From: Karalla daura | Lineage: Eukaryota; Chordata; Actinopteri; Chaetodontiformes; Leiognathidae | NCBI GenBank assembly: GCA_029224185.1 | Contig: CM055191.1 | Location: forward strand, 4,500,036-4,564,035 | Length of the DNA: 64,000 nt | Direction of reading: 5' to 3' | Part shown: positions 23,467 to 39,790 of the stretch, piece after piece | Layout: every line of letters starts with the position of its first letter | Position numbering within the stretch: the stretch's first letter is position 1 | Program-made: the position numbers and the translations under genes | The notes under the pieces: model-generated | Told to the model about the DNA's origin: nothing | What the model saw: only the letters and a program-made list of their open reading frames with translations | Databases searched by the model: none

Positions 23467-23644
23467 GTGCATGCTTTTATACTAAACCTGAACAAAACCT
23501 AGGCAGAAATGTCTCATAACAGATAACAGCACTAACCGCTATCATGATGAAATCAGCAGCGGTAGTAGAGAATATGTGTAAAGAGTACTTGGGCAGCAGT
23601 TAGTAAATGAGTGTGCAGATCATCAATAAATAATAGGTTGCAGC

Positions 23645-23860
23645 AACTTGGCCACACAGTGACTCAGTGGTTAGAGTCTGTATGTTCTTCCTATGACTGT
23701 GTGGGTTTTCTCAGATAATGATGCATGTTTAGGTTGAATGGAGACTATGAACTGTCCCTACGTGAAGCCCTGAATGTATCTGACCTGTGATGGACTGGAG
23801 ACCTGTCCAGGATGTCTCCTCTGTCCCTGAGACACCAGTGGGTACAAAATCAGTAAGATA
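23645..23860 (+). mobile_element. Old SINE-like teleost interspersed repeat
   Basis: In order: AGTGACTCAGTGGTTAGAGT (tRNA-like head remnant), TGTATGTTCTTCC, TGTGTGGGTTTTCTC, ATGCATGTTTAGGTTGAATGG and TGTGATGGACTGGAGACCTG. This order is that of a very common fish short element whose copies usually read GTGGGTTTTCTCCGGG and GATGGACTGGCGACCTG. Strongly diverged, no tail duplication identified. Confidence 0.65.
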
Positions 23861-24666
23861 ACAGAGGAGCTTCAGCAGTGAACCTATCAAATCAGTAAAA
23901 ACAGTACAGGCAGGAGTATTGAGTGTGAACAGATCCAGGTATTGTGAATGCAGGTCTTTAATGGCACATACATAAAAGCTATCTCACTGGAAATGATTCA
24001 TCCAAAAAAAATGAGAAGCCTCGCTCACTGTTAGCAATAACAGGCAGAGCCTCAGATTACGTATGCTTGGCCATTACTTCCCGTTCTGCTACATCACTAA
24101 TTCACCCACTCAGCTCAGCAGATGTGCTTGACCAGCACCGACCGAGGGGACCGCTCCCATTGGTCGACGCCCCAGGAATCAATACAGCAAATTGGAGTGT
24201 GACCATTTCCCTTTGCAAAAAAAAGGAAATAAACCAACACGCAGGTCACTGGAGAGGAATCAATGAGAGCCAGTGAGCTGCAGCGGGAGCACAGAATCCC
24301 CCACTGAGGCCACTGCTGACAAGTGAATTATAGGAGCTACTGGACCGAAGTCTATTAGCAGGGAAAATGTTTCTCCATGCGGATAAAAGAAAGCTTTTGT
24401 CTTTAATGGAGCAAAGAATCACGATGTGGCTGCAGCCGCTATCTTCTACCCAAATAAGGACATTAATCATCATCCCAGCAGCCCACGCTCTAAGAAATGA
24501 CCAACACTTAGTGGGAATTCAGAATCAGGAACGAGTCGAGCTCCCGAGTCCAGTCCCGACAGGGAAGCCAAAACATCTTTCAGAGGACTCTTTAAACAGG
24601 TCTATTTTTAATAGTCCTGGTGTGATACATGTGCAATGTGAATTCCAGTCATGATGAAGCCGTGGG

Positions 24667-24681
24667 CGTGTGTGCGTGTGT

Positions 24682-24716
<35 letters not shown>
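24667..24716. repeat. (TG)n microsatellite
   Basis: Slightly interrupted TG repeat (one TGCG and one TATG), about 25 units. Confidence 0.93.
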
Positions 24717-24721
<5 letters not shown>

Positions 24722-25779
24722 ACACACAGCTGATGTCAGAGATTCCACAGCGTGCCTGCCCTCGCTGAGGCCACGCCACTCCAGCCGCTCTGGTCAAAAT
24801 GCTGTCCAGTCATCGCACAAAAATTTGCCAAGTCTGACTTCCCTCTCGCGGCCTCCCTCCCTATCACTCTTGCTGGCTCAGAAAACATCCAAAACCTGAT
24901 CCGGAGGCGAACTCGGTGACCAAGCCCTCGCCGTCCAGCAGGGCAAAAAGAAGGCGAAGGGAGAGTGAGGTGAGCGGGCGACAATGACGCCTGACTTTAT
25001 ACCAGAGTCAATAAAGTTCATCTGACCTAAAAATAGAGCAGGGAGCACTAGGAGCGCTTAGAAACACGCTACGCGGCTCTATCATTAGCGCGGTTCATAC
25101 GTACGACGCCCCTTTGCACCCATTACATGACGCTAGTGGTGGGTGCTCATCCGAACCAGAGTAATGACAACTGTGTGAGCACCCATGCACACACAGAATC
25201 ACCACCTAATCTCTGAGTCGCCAGATTTAGAGCAACCTCCTGTTTCACATCGTCTAAAAATAATCGGCTCATAATCGCACTTTATAAATAGAAACCCCAA
25301 AATGCTCCGGAGAATGTGGGATGCCTTCATTAGATCATTGGTTGGTGACATCACCTTCTGCTTTCTTTGGGTCAAGCTCGACCAAACAAGTGCAAAAATG
25401 CCTTGAACCTAAATATTGCTATAAAAAACTGGTGATGGAAATAACCAAATGATGGAAAACCTCTTAAATATTGCAAAACACTTTTTTCCATTTAGTCCAG
25501 ACAAGGTGCCCTACAGAAAGACACCCTTCAATGAAAACACCTCCAAATGGTGATTCAACTTATATAGAAAATGGAAATGAATGGAAATGCAGCTAGCGAT
25601 CCTGAAGGGAGGCCAACTCCCTGGTGACAAGGTGAACTTCTCAGTTGAACCCTAGCCGTTCATAGTGTTTCCCCATCAGCTCAACACGCAGTACTAACAG
25701 TCAGCTCCAGCCGACTGAGACGGGCGGCCTTAGCTTTAGAGCCCACGTGTTAATCAAACTGTCTGAGAGCTGATGTCAT

Positions 25780-26260
25780 GCCGTAGCAACGCGTTTCGCA
25801 AGGATTTCCAAATTCACCGGCCGCTCTCAGACGGAGCTAGCACGGCATGCCAGGGCCTGGGAGGAGGCGGAGGAGCGCTCCAGGGAAGGAGACGCGGGTC
25901 TACGTCTCCACATGGATGCAGCAGTGGGAATGGACGTGACGAGGCCCGCCCACACGTCTTCCTCTCGAGCGGGACGCTCTAGTCCTGAACGGACCGGGGG
26001 AAAGTACCGATCCAGGCGCTCCATCTATCCACCTGGCACGCCAAGCCTTGACTTCATTTCCCTCCTTCTGGCCTTCGGAGGTGGCCGCCCAGCCGGCCTG
26101 AGCCCGGAAGCTGCCAGAGCAGTCAGGCCCGGTAATCAGCAGTGGAGGGGTGATAATTACCAGCCGCAGGCAGCAGGATCCTGTGGAGAGGGATACCAGG
26201 GACTACGAGTGGTGTTCCCACATTCCACACACAGACCACACTTCACCGTGATAATGTAGG
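25780..26260. other. CpG-rich block inside presumed otud7b intron 1
   Basis: Much richer in CpG than the neighbouring intron DNA (for example GCAACGCGTTTCGC and CTCGAGCGGGACGC). No exon with a convincing product. Could be an alternative promoter or an enhancer; I see no TATA or clear initiator. Confidence 0.3.
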
Positions 26261-26403
26261 GAGGGCGTCGGATCTTCAGCACCTCTAGAAATGAGTAAAA
26301 CCTTAACAGTGCTGTCAAGACCTGGTAATGGAAACACTTAACAGACTTGTACCCTCTGATGAGCTGGTGTTCCAGATCATACAGAAATGTGTTGAAAAAT
26401 GTA

Positions 26404-26625
26404 GGACTGCGACAAACCACTGTTCCAGTTGATCCGTCTGCTGATCACTGTCTCGATTAATCAATGAGTTGTTTGGTTTTCAAAAAGAAACAAAAATGGT
26501 GAAGAATGATTAATATCTCTCTCATGAAGGCCAAGATAATACCTTTAAAAGACTTTTTTGTCCTCATTCAGTCTTCTGTCAAAGAGGCTAAAGAGTTGAC
26601 GATTATTTTGTTAGTCCCTTCAAAC
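26404..26625. mobile_element. Degenerate MITE-like element, copy 3 (partial)
   Basis: Contains TCGATTAATCAATGAGTTGT, TTTGGTTTTCAAAAAG, GAAGGCCAAGATAATACC and GACGATTATTTTGTTAG, the same family as copies at 17104 and 23179 but shorter and more diverged. Confidence 0.5.
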
Positions 26626-28155
26626 AAGAGGTATGTGTGGACAGAGAAGGAGACTGAACTTTCTCTGAATCTAATTAAAATATCTAAAATTAAGGGATGG
26701 AATGAGAACCGACTCGGTGAGAACTGTGCAAAACACCCTTCAATGGAAGCACGGTAAATGTGGAAAGGTTGCTTTCATTTAGTGGAAAGCTGCACTCCTG
26801 GAGTGAGAGGAGCAGAGGCGGCCTCCGCTCTGTCACCAGGCTGCTGTGCCTCTGAGGGACAGCAGCCCCGACACCCACAGATAAACTGCTTCATTTAGGG
26901 AGCGTTCAGCGTTGCCTTCAGCTTTCCAGGAAGCCGTCAACCTGAACTCCTGACCATCAGGGTGAGAGGTCCTCACTCAGCCCGGCCGACCTCTTTATTG
27001 ATCCTCAGCCTCTGTGAAGAAACAAGAGCCCGCGCATCCATCTGAACGGCGCCCGCCTAGTGGCAGGCGGACTGAGGAGGTGCAGCCCACAGTTACAACA
27101 GCAGCAGGATGACTGCACTGATGACAGACTGCTACGCCCAGGGATGGCCCGTCCACTCCTTTCCTTCAGTTTAGATCTGACGCCAATCATAAGTATTGCG
27201 AAACATACTGCATTTCTTATTAGCTATGAGCTAATAAAGATGCACAAGCGCATTGACTCGAATGAATGAGTTACACTGGTGTTCAAGCAGCAACAGCTGT
27301 TGTATTACATATTACATCAGTGTAATCAGTGGAATTGGCAAAACCTTCAAAAACAGATCCGAAATGTCCAGAATAATTACAGAAGCAAAATATAGATATA
27401 AAGAAAAACTGAGGCCACAAACTGGTGCCAATGCTGACCAGGACCAGTAAGGTCATGTGATGGAAATGACAGGTGTTTTCATTAGAGATGGTTTAGAGTT
27501 ACACCTGTCAGTCTACATCCTGGTCATTTATATTATACAGTTCAACACCTCACAGTGAAATGTTAAAAACAGAGGAATGACTGTGTGTCCCAGTGTTCTC
27601 TGACGTGGTAAAAACATGTCTCTGCGTTGGCAAAAATAAAGCCAAAATATCCCTTTGCTTAGTGTACAAACAAAATGCTTGTGCTTACATAATTCACATT
27701 TAGGAAGCAAGCGAGATGACTACAGCTTTACTTTGCATATTTGCCCTTGAGGAGCATGAGACATTTCTTGTACACTAATTCAAACCGTACGCTGAGCTGT
27801 TTTAGAGTCAGACCCACTGGATAAGAGCAAACAGGATAAGAGCATCGAAATGCTTTTTTTTAATAATAGCAATAATAGAGAATAATGACAGAGCTACAAC
27901 TTGCCAGTGCTGCGTTGTGAGGAAGGGCCGATTTGAGCTCTGCAAATCAGCCTGAATGTGAAGCCAAGCAAGCGGTGCTGGATCCAGAGCCAGCGGCTGC
28001 CCAGGCTCCCGCCTCTGCAGGCGGGCGGCACTAATGCTCATGTGAATCCCCACGTGCTGCAGCCAGGCCCTGTACACAGCAGGGCCACTTCACGTCACTC
28101 GCCCTGTGATGTCATCCTGGGTGACAGGCTCCTCATCAGGGCTGTGTGTGGGATT

Positions 28156-28260
28156 AGTCCTGCTGTCCTCTCCTCATCCTCCCCTCTCCTCTCCTCATCC
28201 TCTCCTGCTCTCTTCTGCTCTCCTCATCCTCCCCTCTCCTGCTCTCCTCTCCTCTTCTCC
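28156..28260. repeat. TCCTC-rich pyrimidine tract
   Basis: Degenerate repeats of CTCCTCTCCTCATCC and CTGCTCTCCTC. A similar tract occurs at 59513-59587. Confidence 0.85.
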
Positions 28261-31200
28261 CGTAGCATCTGAACCTCATTAATCACCTGATGCAAGACTG
28301 AAATAAACTGTTGCACAAACAGAATCGGGCTGGGACGGCTGATAAATTCACCACCCAAGAAAAACTTGAGACTGAGAGCGCCTAAACAATCCAGCCTACC
28401 TGAGCTTTTGGTAGTTAGTTTAAGCAGCAACTGGTTATGTTCAGGTCCTTCTGAGAGATCACTCCTATTGCTCTGTCAACGAGAGGTAACAGTGTCAATA
28501 CTAAAGCTACAACAACTAATTGACTCAAAGTAAGAGTTAAAGCTGAACTTTTGGCCAGTTTTGGCCCAGAAAGAGAAACAAAAAATATTTGACTTATCTT
28601 CACAGGTCGGCAACGTTATCCAGAGGCTTTTGTTACTGCAATAATCACAATATTGATTACGCTATTACATCCTTCTACTCTCAAGTACAAGACAGCAAGC
28701 AACAAGTCGATGAATACATTTCCAATAGAGCTTTTCAGAGAGATGCCAAACCACATCCCTCATAATAAAATGTGCTAATAATGACAATATCGACCTGCAC
28801 ACACCATTGCCTTCTGTCCACAAAAGTACCCAAAAGTCACATAAGCAGTGCGTTTCTGGTGGACCTCATTCCTGGAACAGTGGGTTTTGTATATGTGTAA
28901 ACTGCACATTCAGAGTATGTGGCTCGCTGTTTTTCTAAGCACACATGGCGTCCTGCGAGCTGACAGTGCTGACGGGGTAGGTGAGACCGAGCTTTTGGCC
29001 GCTGTCACGTACAGTCATTCTACTTCACTCCCCGCCCTGTGCAGGAGGCAGAGGAGAGAAGAGGGTGAAGCACGGAGAGTCGCTGATGCAGCAAGCTCTC
29101 ATTACCTGGTCCGCTCTAGCGTGAGCGGCACTTTGTGCTGTACGTAACACCACGTCTCCACTCACACAGCCTCTCTGCGCCACTTCACACAAAGTCTCCT
29201 CTCTTCTTGTTGTACAAACTGGGTGACTCGTCTAATTATAATCAAAGAGCGTTCCTCGCAGGCCTGATGTTCGCAGTCAAGCAACTGCTGGCACTCAGGT
29301 AGATGCCTCAGCTCTAGGTCTCTCTCTCTCTCTCTCTCTCCACCCTGACACAAACAGCCCTGGGCTCTGGCCGGGTGCTGTGTCATAAGACTGGCAGGCA
29401 ACCAGCCATGCTGGGGAGGGTGGGGCTGCAAAGAGTTTTATGAGTCGCTGTCTGGACACAGAGGCCTCTCCGAGACAAGCCACCTATTGATCCCCATCTC
29501 GCTGTGGCAGCGTGGGCACCGGGCTGCTCTTTGCTTTCCTATCACGTCTTTCTGATCAGACGCACACCCAAACACACACCCACACACCCACACACACGGG
29601 ACGTGAGAGCCGTGAGAGTCACAGCAACAACTGAAGCGGGTTCTCGTCCGGCTGCCTGCTGCCACAGTGGAACAGAGCTGTACATGTAAGTGTGACACAT
29701 GGGTCATGTGTTTGCCCCACTAACCTGGAGAAGCGCTCATCTATTTACTTATTAATCTGACCGTGTTTGAGAGATCCTTTGGGAATACCTCCGCAGCCAA
29801 AAGGGCCTGGCTCTGAAACTGACACTGGATCCCTGATGCACACACACACACAGGCGCGCGCACACACACACACAGTAAGTAAGCAGCTGTTTGGGAGAGC
29901 CCAGCAAGAGACGAATTTAAATTTTCATACCATCTGCGTTACCGAGGCAGTGAAACACTATATTCACCGAGGCAGACTGGAGAGCAGCAGCCGCTCGGGA
30001 CAAACATGGTGGGTCAGGTCCATGTTAAAGACATTAGGGATATGAGAGATAGCTGAGACAGGATTTGCAAAAAAACATTTTAGGAAAAGGAAGCGAGACG
30101 AGGGAGTCCAACAGGCTGAATATGAGAGTTCCTAAGACATTGTTACAGTATCTGATGCGTCATGACAACTTGCCAGTAAGGTTTTGCCACTTCAAACCTT
30201 TTTCCATAGTTATTCCAAGAGTCTCCACACCACCGATCACAAGCAGTAAAATGCGTATTTGCCCTTCTCATTAGGCTGCTGTCTTATTGCCGCCCATCTG
30301 AAACCTGTCTCTGCACGATAAGCTGTGCGGCGCGAGCATGTTTCCAGTTGCATCGACGAAACTCAAAAACGCTTCAAAAACGCCTTCGGTCGCTTTGCAA
30401 ACAAAGCCGGCGTGCAGGCGCTCAGTGTCGCTGGGGGCGGGCAGCGAGTGCCTTTCCTGGCTGCTCTGTGCACTGACCGGTCGAAGCACTCTCAGCATTC
30501 ACATACCAAAACACTTACACTGAGACTCTTCTTTTTACACCCCGCCGGTTTGGAATCTGAACTGCATATGGGACACTGCTACACCCTGTGAAAAACGCTT
30601 GCCCGAGGTGCTCTCTGTACTGCTGCTGCACACATCAATATGTTCCTTCAAGTGTTGAGGACTCGCACAATGAAGCCAGACAGCGCAGCCTCACACAGAC
30701 TGTGCCCCAGCGTACCCAGGTCCTTTCATCCGGCACGAACCACAACTTCAAGACATTCATCATCCACACAGATACAATAACTCATTAACTTATGACTGAT
30801 TACAAAGCCGCGTTAAAGCGGCAAAAACCTGGTAGTTCATTCTAACTTTCCACAGTGTTGTCTGCTAGGCCACTCATCTGTGTCCTGCATTTCTAACATC
30901 AACCCTGTGTGGCTAGCAGAGGACACAGAGGCACAGGTGGGAGGACGGGATGCTTTTTCTCCTACCTATCTTCTTGAAATTCCATCAGCTGCGTGTATGA
31001 TCAGGCTCCAGCTCAGCTCTGCGTGTGTTTCCAGCAGGATGTGGCTTTACAACAACACAAACAGTCCCTGCAGGGCCAAAGGCAGCTAAAGCACCGCTGT
31101 CATACTTTTCATGTTGTCTGTCCGTCCTGGTGTCCAAGCAAACAAAACAGCGCACAAACACAAGAAGCTGAATTATTCAAAGCAAAGTGTAACGCAACCC

Positions 31201-32107
31201 TCTCCCAAACACACACACACACGCACACAAACATGGAGAGAAAGACAGGGAGAGGAGGGAGGGAGGGTTGCATTTCTGTGAAAATGAAGGCAAATAATCC
31301 ATGTTTCACACACTGAACCCGGTGACCAGCATTTTGCAGGGGGCTGTCTCACAGAGCTGGCAGAGAGATAGAGTAGATTTGCTTTTGGTTTTAGGGACTG
31401 AGCACTGCTTAGCAAATAAAGGGTGTCTTCATGAAAGCTGAGGTCCTGCTGAGGCGTCACAGGCTTCACAGTTTGCTCTAAGCTGCCGTTTTAAGTAAGT
31501 GTTACATCACACATGCACCTTAAATACAAGCACGGACACAGATTATCTGGATGGTGACAGAGCAGGCGTTTAAGATGACATTTCTGTAGCCAGAATAACA
31601 GCTAATAAAAAGGTAAATAAGGCACGACTCTCCCCATTGAGCACAACTTTGAAATGCAGTGTTTAAACTGCGCAGGCAGAGTTGACAGCACCTAGAGCTA
31701 ATCTAATGAAGTAACCACGGTTTCTGCTTGTAAATACACGCACATCGGTGTTCCTGGTGGTGTGTGGTCCGACAGTGTTGACTGTGAGCTGAGCTTTTCA
31801 TGGCTACGACTCAAAACATCACCGAACAATACACATGCTTACATAAACGCATTTGAGGCGTTCAGACGCACCGGGGTTCGTGCACATCGTGAACACTCAG
31901 TGCAATAACTTTATCTCCACGTACAGCAGCGTGTAACCGCCCGTCCGAGAGGCGGCGAATACATGTGTGCTCATTATAAAGTTGGTCGTTTTCCAACAGA
32001 CACACCGTAACGTTAGGTTAGCGAGCGGCTGCTTCACGCCAGGCTAATCAGCAGCTAACGTTAGCCACCGTCAACGCTAGTAGCTCCAGGATCCTTCACT
32101 GCTTTAC

Positions 32108-32340
32108 CTTGAACGTCCTCGCTGGTGTTTTTCTCATCGTCCCGTTTAGTTTCCCGACAGGTGTGAAGTTGTACACACCCTCCACGTTTCCAACATCAAC
32201 AATTCCTAACTTTTTAGCATCTTCGTGTGTGGAACTACGCGTAAAATCCCAGAACCGGACCAGCACCGACAAAGTAATTTCTACACCACTTACAACAACA
32301 ACGTCAACCGAGGGTGTAAGCCCACCCCCTCGCTTAGAAA
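32108..32340 (-). other. otud7b: Probable non-coding first exon of otud7b
   Basis: On the minus strand this stretch ends at a donor (AAG then GTAAAG at 32107-32102) and is preceded by a CCAAT-rich promoter-like region. No other minus-strand gene lies between here and the otud7b start-codon exon. Splicing 32108 to 13063 would give a ~19 kb first intron, as expected for the family. The link is inferred. The start of the exon is approximate; an 83-codon frame here (32347-32096) has no recognised homology. Confidence 0.4.
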
Positions 32341-32480
32341 CAACCAATCAGGGCGAAGAGGGGGTTTTACTGACGTGTGCAAACGCCAATGGTCGTCCCC
32401 TGGACTTTGAGTGACGTTCCACAGCTGAGTGAATAACAAATGAGAAGACAGAGACAAAACAGTCGTCCGCTGATTGGTTG
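32341..32480 (-). promoter_or_regulatory. CCAAT-box cluster, candidate otud7b promoter
   Basis: Three CCAAT motifs in 135 bp: 32344-32348 (plus), 32386-32390 (plus) and 32473-32477 (as ATTGG), in CpG-containing sequence with no TATA box. NF-Y sites of this kind mark TATA-less housekeeping promoters. It sits about 500 bp beyond the rbm8a poly(A) signal, so it most likely drives the minus-strand exon ending at 32108. Confidence 0.4.
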
Positions 32481-32985
32481 CTGCAAAACAAGGGGCCAGG
32501 GGTTGACTCCCTGCAGCCTATGAGTGGGCCACTGAGGCCGGAGTGACAGGTGCTTTAGACTTGACAAAATAGCTGGGGCGGCATCATTGTCTGAGTGAGG
32601 TCATCCAGGATGATGTAAACCCTACGTCATTAGCGGTGCTTCAAAAAAACAAAACAAAAAGGAAGCGCATCTCATTGAGTCTTGGGTCCAGGTCGAGCAG
32701 GCACAAGTTTCGGCAAGGAGGTTTCACTTAATGCATTTGCACCTGTGACCCCATTCTTTTGGTCATTACCTAGAACTCCTGACTGCAAGTGAAATGGAGA
32801 GCTTTGCCTTACACTATCACTGTCTACACACTTGAATTCCTCCCCAACCTGGAGTGTGCACTCTGGATTTAGAGCTGCCGATTCTCATCCTGGACTCATA
32901 ACGCTCAGCTGCAACCCGTCCTAGTGCATGATCTGGAGGCAACTGTTTGACAAGGAGGAACATGACACGTCAGCCTTTTAAAAAG
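32481..32985. other. Intergenic spacer between rbm8a 3' end and the CCAAT block
   Basis: No ORF, RNA gene or repeat seen in this 505-bp stretch. The tandem minus-strand arrangement leaves very little space between the two transcription units. Confidence 0.4.
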
Positions 32986-32991
32986 TTTATT
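32986..32991 (-). terminator. rbm8a: Poly(A) signal of rbm8a
   Basis: AATAAA on the minus strand, 311 nt past the rbm8a stop codon, in A/T-rich sequence. It is the first canonical signal downstream of the coding region. Confidence 0.75.
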
Positions 32992-33301
32992 TTTTGTCCT
33001 CATGTATTACAAACAACACTCCAGTAAAATAAAAGGCAAACAAAAACAACATTTTGCACTCATTAACATGTTCTACATCCAAGTTGTTACTGGCAGAGTT
33101 GAATAGGAGAAAACTAAAAATGTTGCCAATTTGTCATTTATCTTTTGTTGATGAATTTTCAACTCAACATCTAAACTGCCACAACAACTTGGCGTCACAA
33201 TCGCACTCAAAATTATCGTACAAAAACTGTTAACGTAGCTTCTTATGAGAGGATTATAAACGCCCGACAACGTCTCCAAACCACGACCAGCCGATGGGAA
33301 A

Positions 33302-36560
<3,259 letters not shown>

Positions 36561-39500
36561 TAATGCACGGATGAAGAGACGCATGTGCCAATGCTTCATT
36601 TGAAAAGTTACTGTGAGGGGGATTTGAAGAGTTAAGCAGTTTAATGTAGGAGAAGCTTAAGTCTGATTAAATAAGAATAAATGTCAGGTACTTTGAGGTG
36701 AAGAACCTAGGACAATAAGAATCACTTTTGTGGTGGTCGTTTAACCCAGTGTCTCGGTTTAACAAAGCTATCATTGTTTAACTGCGGTGTAAAGTAACTT
36801 TTGCTCTAGTACTGCACTGTACTAGTGTGATGTGTGATTCTGATGTACTTGTACTTAATATTTTAGGCCACTTTATGTTTTCCCACACAGTAATTTATTG
36901 TGTAGGAGTGCCTCCTGTTGCATCTCTATATTTGCGCTTCACTTAATTTCAGAGGCAAATCTGTATTTTATTACCTTTAATTGATAGCTCTGGTCACTTC
37001 CACTTCTTTTAACATTTACTCCTACATTAGGAGTAACACTGCATTGGGTTATTTAAACGTAGTTGTTAATAGTAATTTGACGCTCGGTGGTTTATATCGG
37101 ACCAGTATAGCTGAGCTTTGGGGCGAGCGCCACCTGCTGGATGACCCACAAAAGTGCTTCATTACGACTTTGCTTTGCTCCGGAAGTGTGGATTCAGACA
37201 GACGTTAATCATTATGAACTATGTCGCATTCAACACTTAAGCAATCGCTACATAAAAACTGACATCGATTTTAGATCTCACACACCTTCCATTCTCACAC
37301 CCACCTGTGAGTGTGAGTGACCTTCTTGAGATCAGGGACAAAATGGGTTTTAATTTTCTAAAAAAAAATCTTATTTCCAAAACATCTTCATATACTATGG
37401 TTACGCAAGGTGCCGGCCTTCTTATGCTGTGCAAGAACAATCTCCCAGGTCAATATCTAAATTATATATGTAATATATAACTCCATAAGACAAAAATCCT
37501 TTTGGAGTTGACGGTTTACAGTTGACAGAAAATCAGTTCTTCATCATAACTCATGTTTTTTTTTCAGCAGCCATCTTGTTCATCACCAGGTACTTGTGGT
37601 TAATTTAAGCTTTTTTTCCCCAACAAAAGTCGAATAACCCCTGAATTTGAGCAATTATGGTCTTGACACATTATGGTTCTGACACTGAATGTTTTGTAAG
37701 ATGTATCGAAGGAAAAAAAAATCTTAACTAACCAGACCTGTGGCCTCATGGCATGTGTACCAAACAGGAAATGGTGAAGGGTTCGTTAAAGTGTGAGTTG
37801 GCCACAATAATGCCTTTTTTTTCTGTATTTTTAGAAAACTTTTATGATGTTGACATAAGCTCTGGACATAACTTAAATCACTTCATGTTTGTTTTATTTT
37901 ACTTTTAACAATTATTTAAGTATTTTGAAATAATGAAAACTGCCCTCGGAAAGGAGGTTTTTTAAGGTCCTGGCAACACACTAACCCATGAAAAATAAAA
38001 TATATGATTAAAAAAACCTTGAATTGTTGTTTTATAGTACAATTCTGTACTTGTTCTTTAATTGAAGAAAATCATGTGACATTTTATATACATTTTTAAC
38101 CTCAAAAATTAGTTTTATCCCTCAGACATGTTTTGTTCCTTATCTGAAGAATCACAGTCACACCTCAGACAGTTCGATAACAATATCCTAGTCCCTCCTA
38201 GAAATTGAGCTTTTGTGGTCGACTTAACCACATTAGGGAATTTGTGCTGTTTATTCTTGAAGACATAGATTTCACTTTGACCTTAAGATTTTTGGTGCAA
38301 TGATTTTGATTCCTTCATTTAGTCATTCAGTGGGTGACAGGGTCGATTGTCGGTATTGTTTAGTTTGTGTATTGAAAGGTCCTGAATGCCAGCAGAGATA
38401 CCTGACTGGCAGCTTTAATATACATGTGACCCATCACACAGAAGCATGCAGCCCAGGTGGGACAATACAGGCCAGAACAATGCACATGTTTAGACTGTCT
38501 GGATGAACCAGAATAAGCAGAGAAAACACAGACAGAGAGAACTCAAGATTTATCTGCTTTATTTGATACTGATAAACTCAAACAAAACTCAACAAAACTA
38601 CCTGCATGAGAAGACAGAGCTGTGAGATCACGTCAATCCTGCCGAGCATCTGCTCTGGTTTCACGATTCATTCTCGATGAATCTGCTGAGATTCATGAAC
38701 TCGTGAAACACATTCCATTTGTTCTCAAGCGTCTTGTCCTTTTAGAAAAAGATAAAGGAACTCTGAGAATATCTCTTGACATTGTCGACTCATGGACATC
38801 AAGTCTTCACATCGTGTTCAACCATACGTACTGTGAACAGAGAGGTTTTTCCTGACTGGACTAGAAATAAAATGCACATGCATGCATGTAGTTTATCAGC
38901 CCTGTCCTGCTGGAGCCACTGCTGATTGAATTCAAGGAGGTCTGTGCCATAGGTCGAAGTGACTCTGTCATCTCATCAACTTTTAGAGACACAGCATGGA
39001 TCAAACATTGCAGAAACATAAGCTTTATGATGCTGTTTGTTGACCCTGCGCTGCTTTCATTCATCTGGTGTTTCTGCACCTCAGTGTAAAACTGTTTTAT
39101 CCCAGGTCTTCTTTCAGCTGAATCTCGGAAAGATTCAGGAGAACCTCTTCAAAAGTAACATCTGCACTCAACACTGCACCTAAGTGCATAAACGCGAGAA
39201 AGAAAAAAAAAAAAAAAAGTAAAAGGCAAATACTAAAACAAGTAAAAATGTGTCAAACAACTCTATCTGCCTTGAAAATTTATTTGAGCACAAGGAAATT
39301 CTTACTTTAGCAAGAAGTTAAACTCCTCAGCTATTAACAGCTGAACATTAGAAACGCTATACACAAGCACATACTACCTTCACTTGAGATATTTTATTTG
39401 TCTGAGATTCCACTGTTGAAACCATATAAGAGGGAAAATTGACCGAAAATAATTGAAAATACTCGTAACACACACACTTGTATGTCAATGCTGATGCCTT

Positions 39501-39790
39501 GATGAGTTTACAAATGCTGCAGTTTGGTTGATTCATTCATCTTCTGGAGAGTTTTTTAACAATTCATTTGAAACAACACAAAGTCACACAAATCTGTGAA
39601 GTTTTAAAGTAAACACACTTAAAAATCAAAGGTCAGAGCAGCTCAGATTTAATCTTTTTCTCCAACTCACACACACACACACACAATGGACTTTGTGTCT
39701 GTCTGGTGACAACTATCATGCATCAAGGGTCAGACAACACAGTGTTTGCAGCTCTGGCTCTTTGTGTTGGAAGTGACTGAACCCTGATTA
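36561..39790. other. Intergenic region between rbm8a and apoa2
   Basis: AT-rich, with short frames only (up to 78 codons) and none recognised. The last several hundred bases are apoa2 upstream sequence. Contains a short (CA)n at about 39668-39684. Confidence 0.5.

Larger units (their letters stand above)
13064..32107 (-). other. Presumed otud7b intron 1 (about 19 kb)
   Basis: No coding exon could be supported on either strand. Contents: microsatellites (15305-15357, 15514-15587, 20248-20307, 24667-24716), a 24-bp minisatellite (18747-19100), degenerate mobile-element copies (17104-17354, 18057-18381, 23179-23466, 23645-23860, 26404-26625), and complex blocks that may be regulatory (21125-21380, 22540-22840, 24060-24500, 25780-26260). 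Intron status depends on the inferred 32108-13063 splice. Confidence 0.4.

Noticed and set aside
32096..32347. 83-codon minus-strand frame at the CCAAT-associated exon
   Set aside because: No recognised homology; the stretch is better explained as untranslated first-exon sequence.
38655..38705. Hairpin around ATGAATCTGCTGAGATTCAT, considered as a small RNA gene
   Set aside because: Only a 7-bp perfect stem; no convincing C/D or H/ACA box arrangement, and not inside a host intron.
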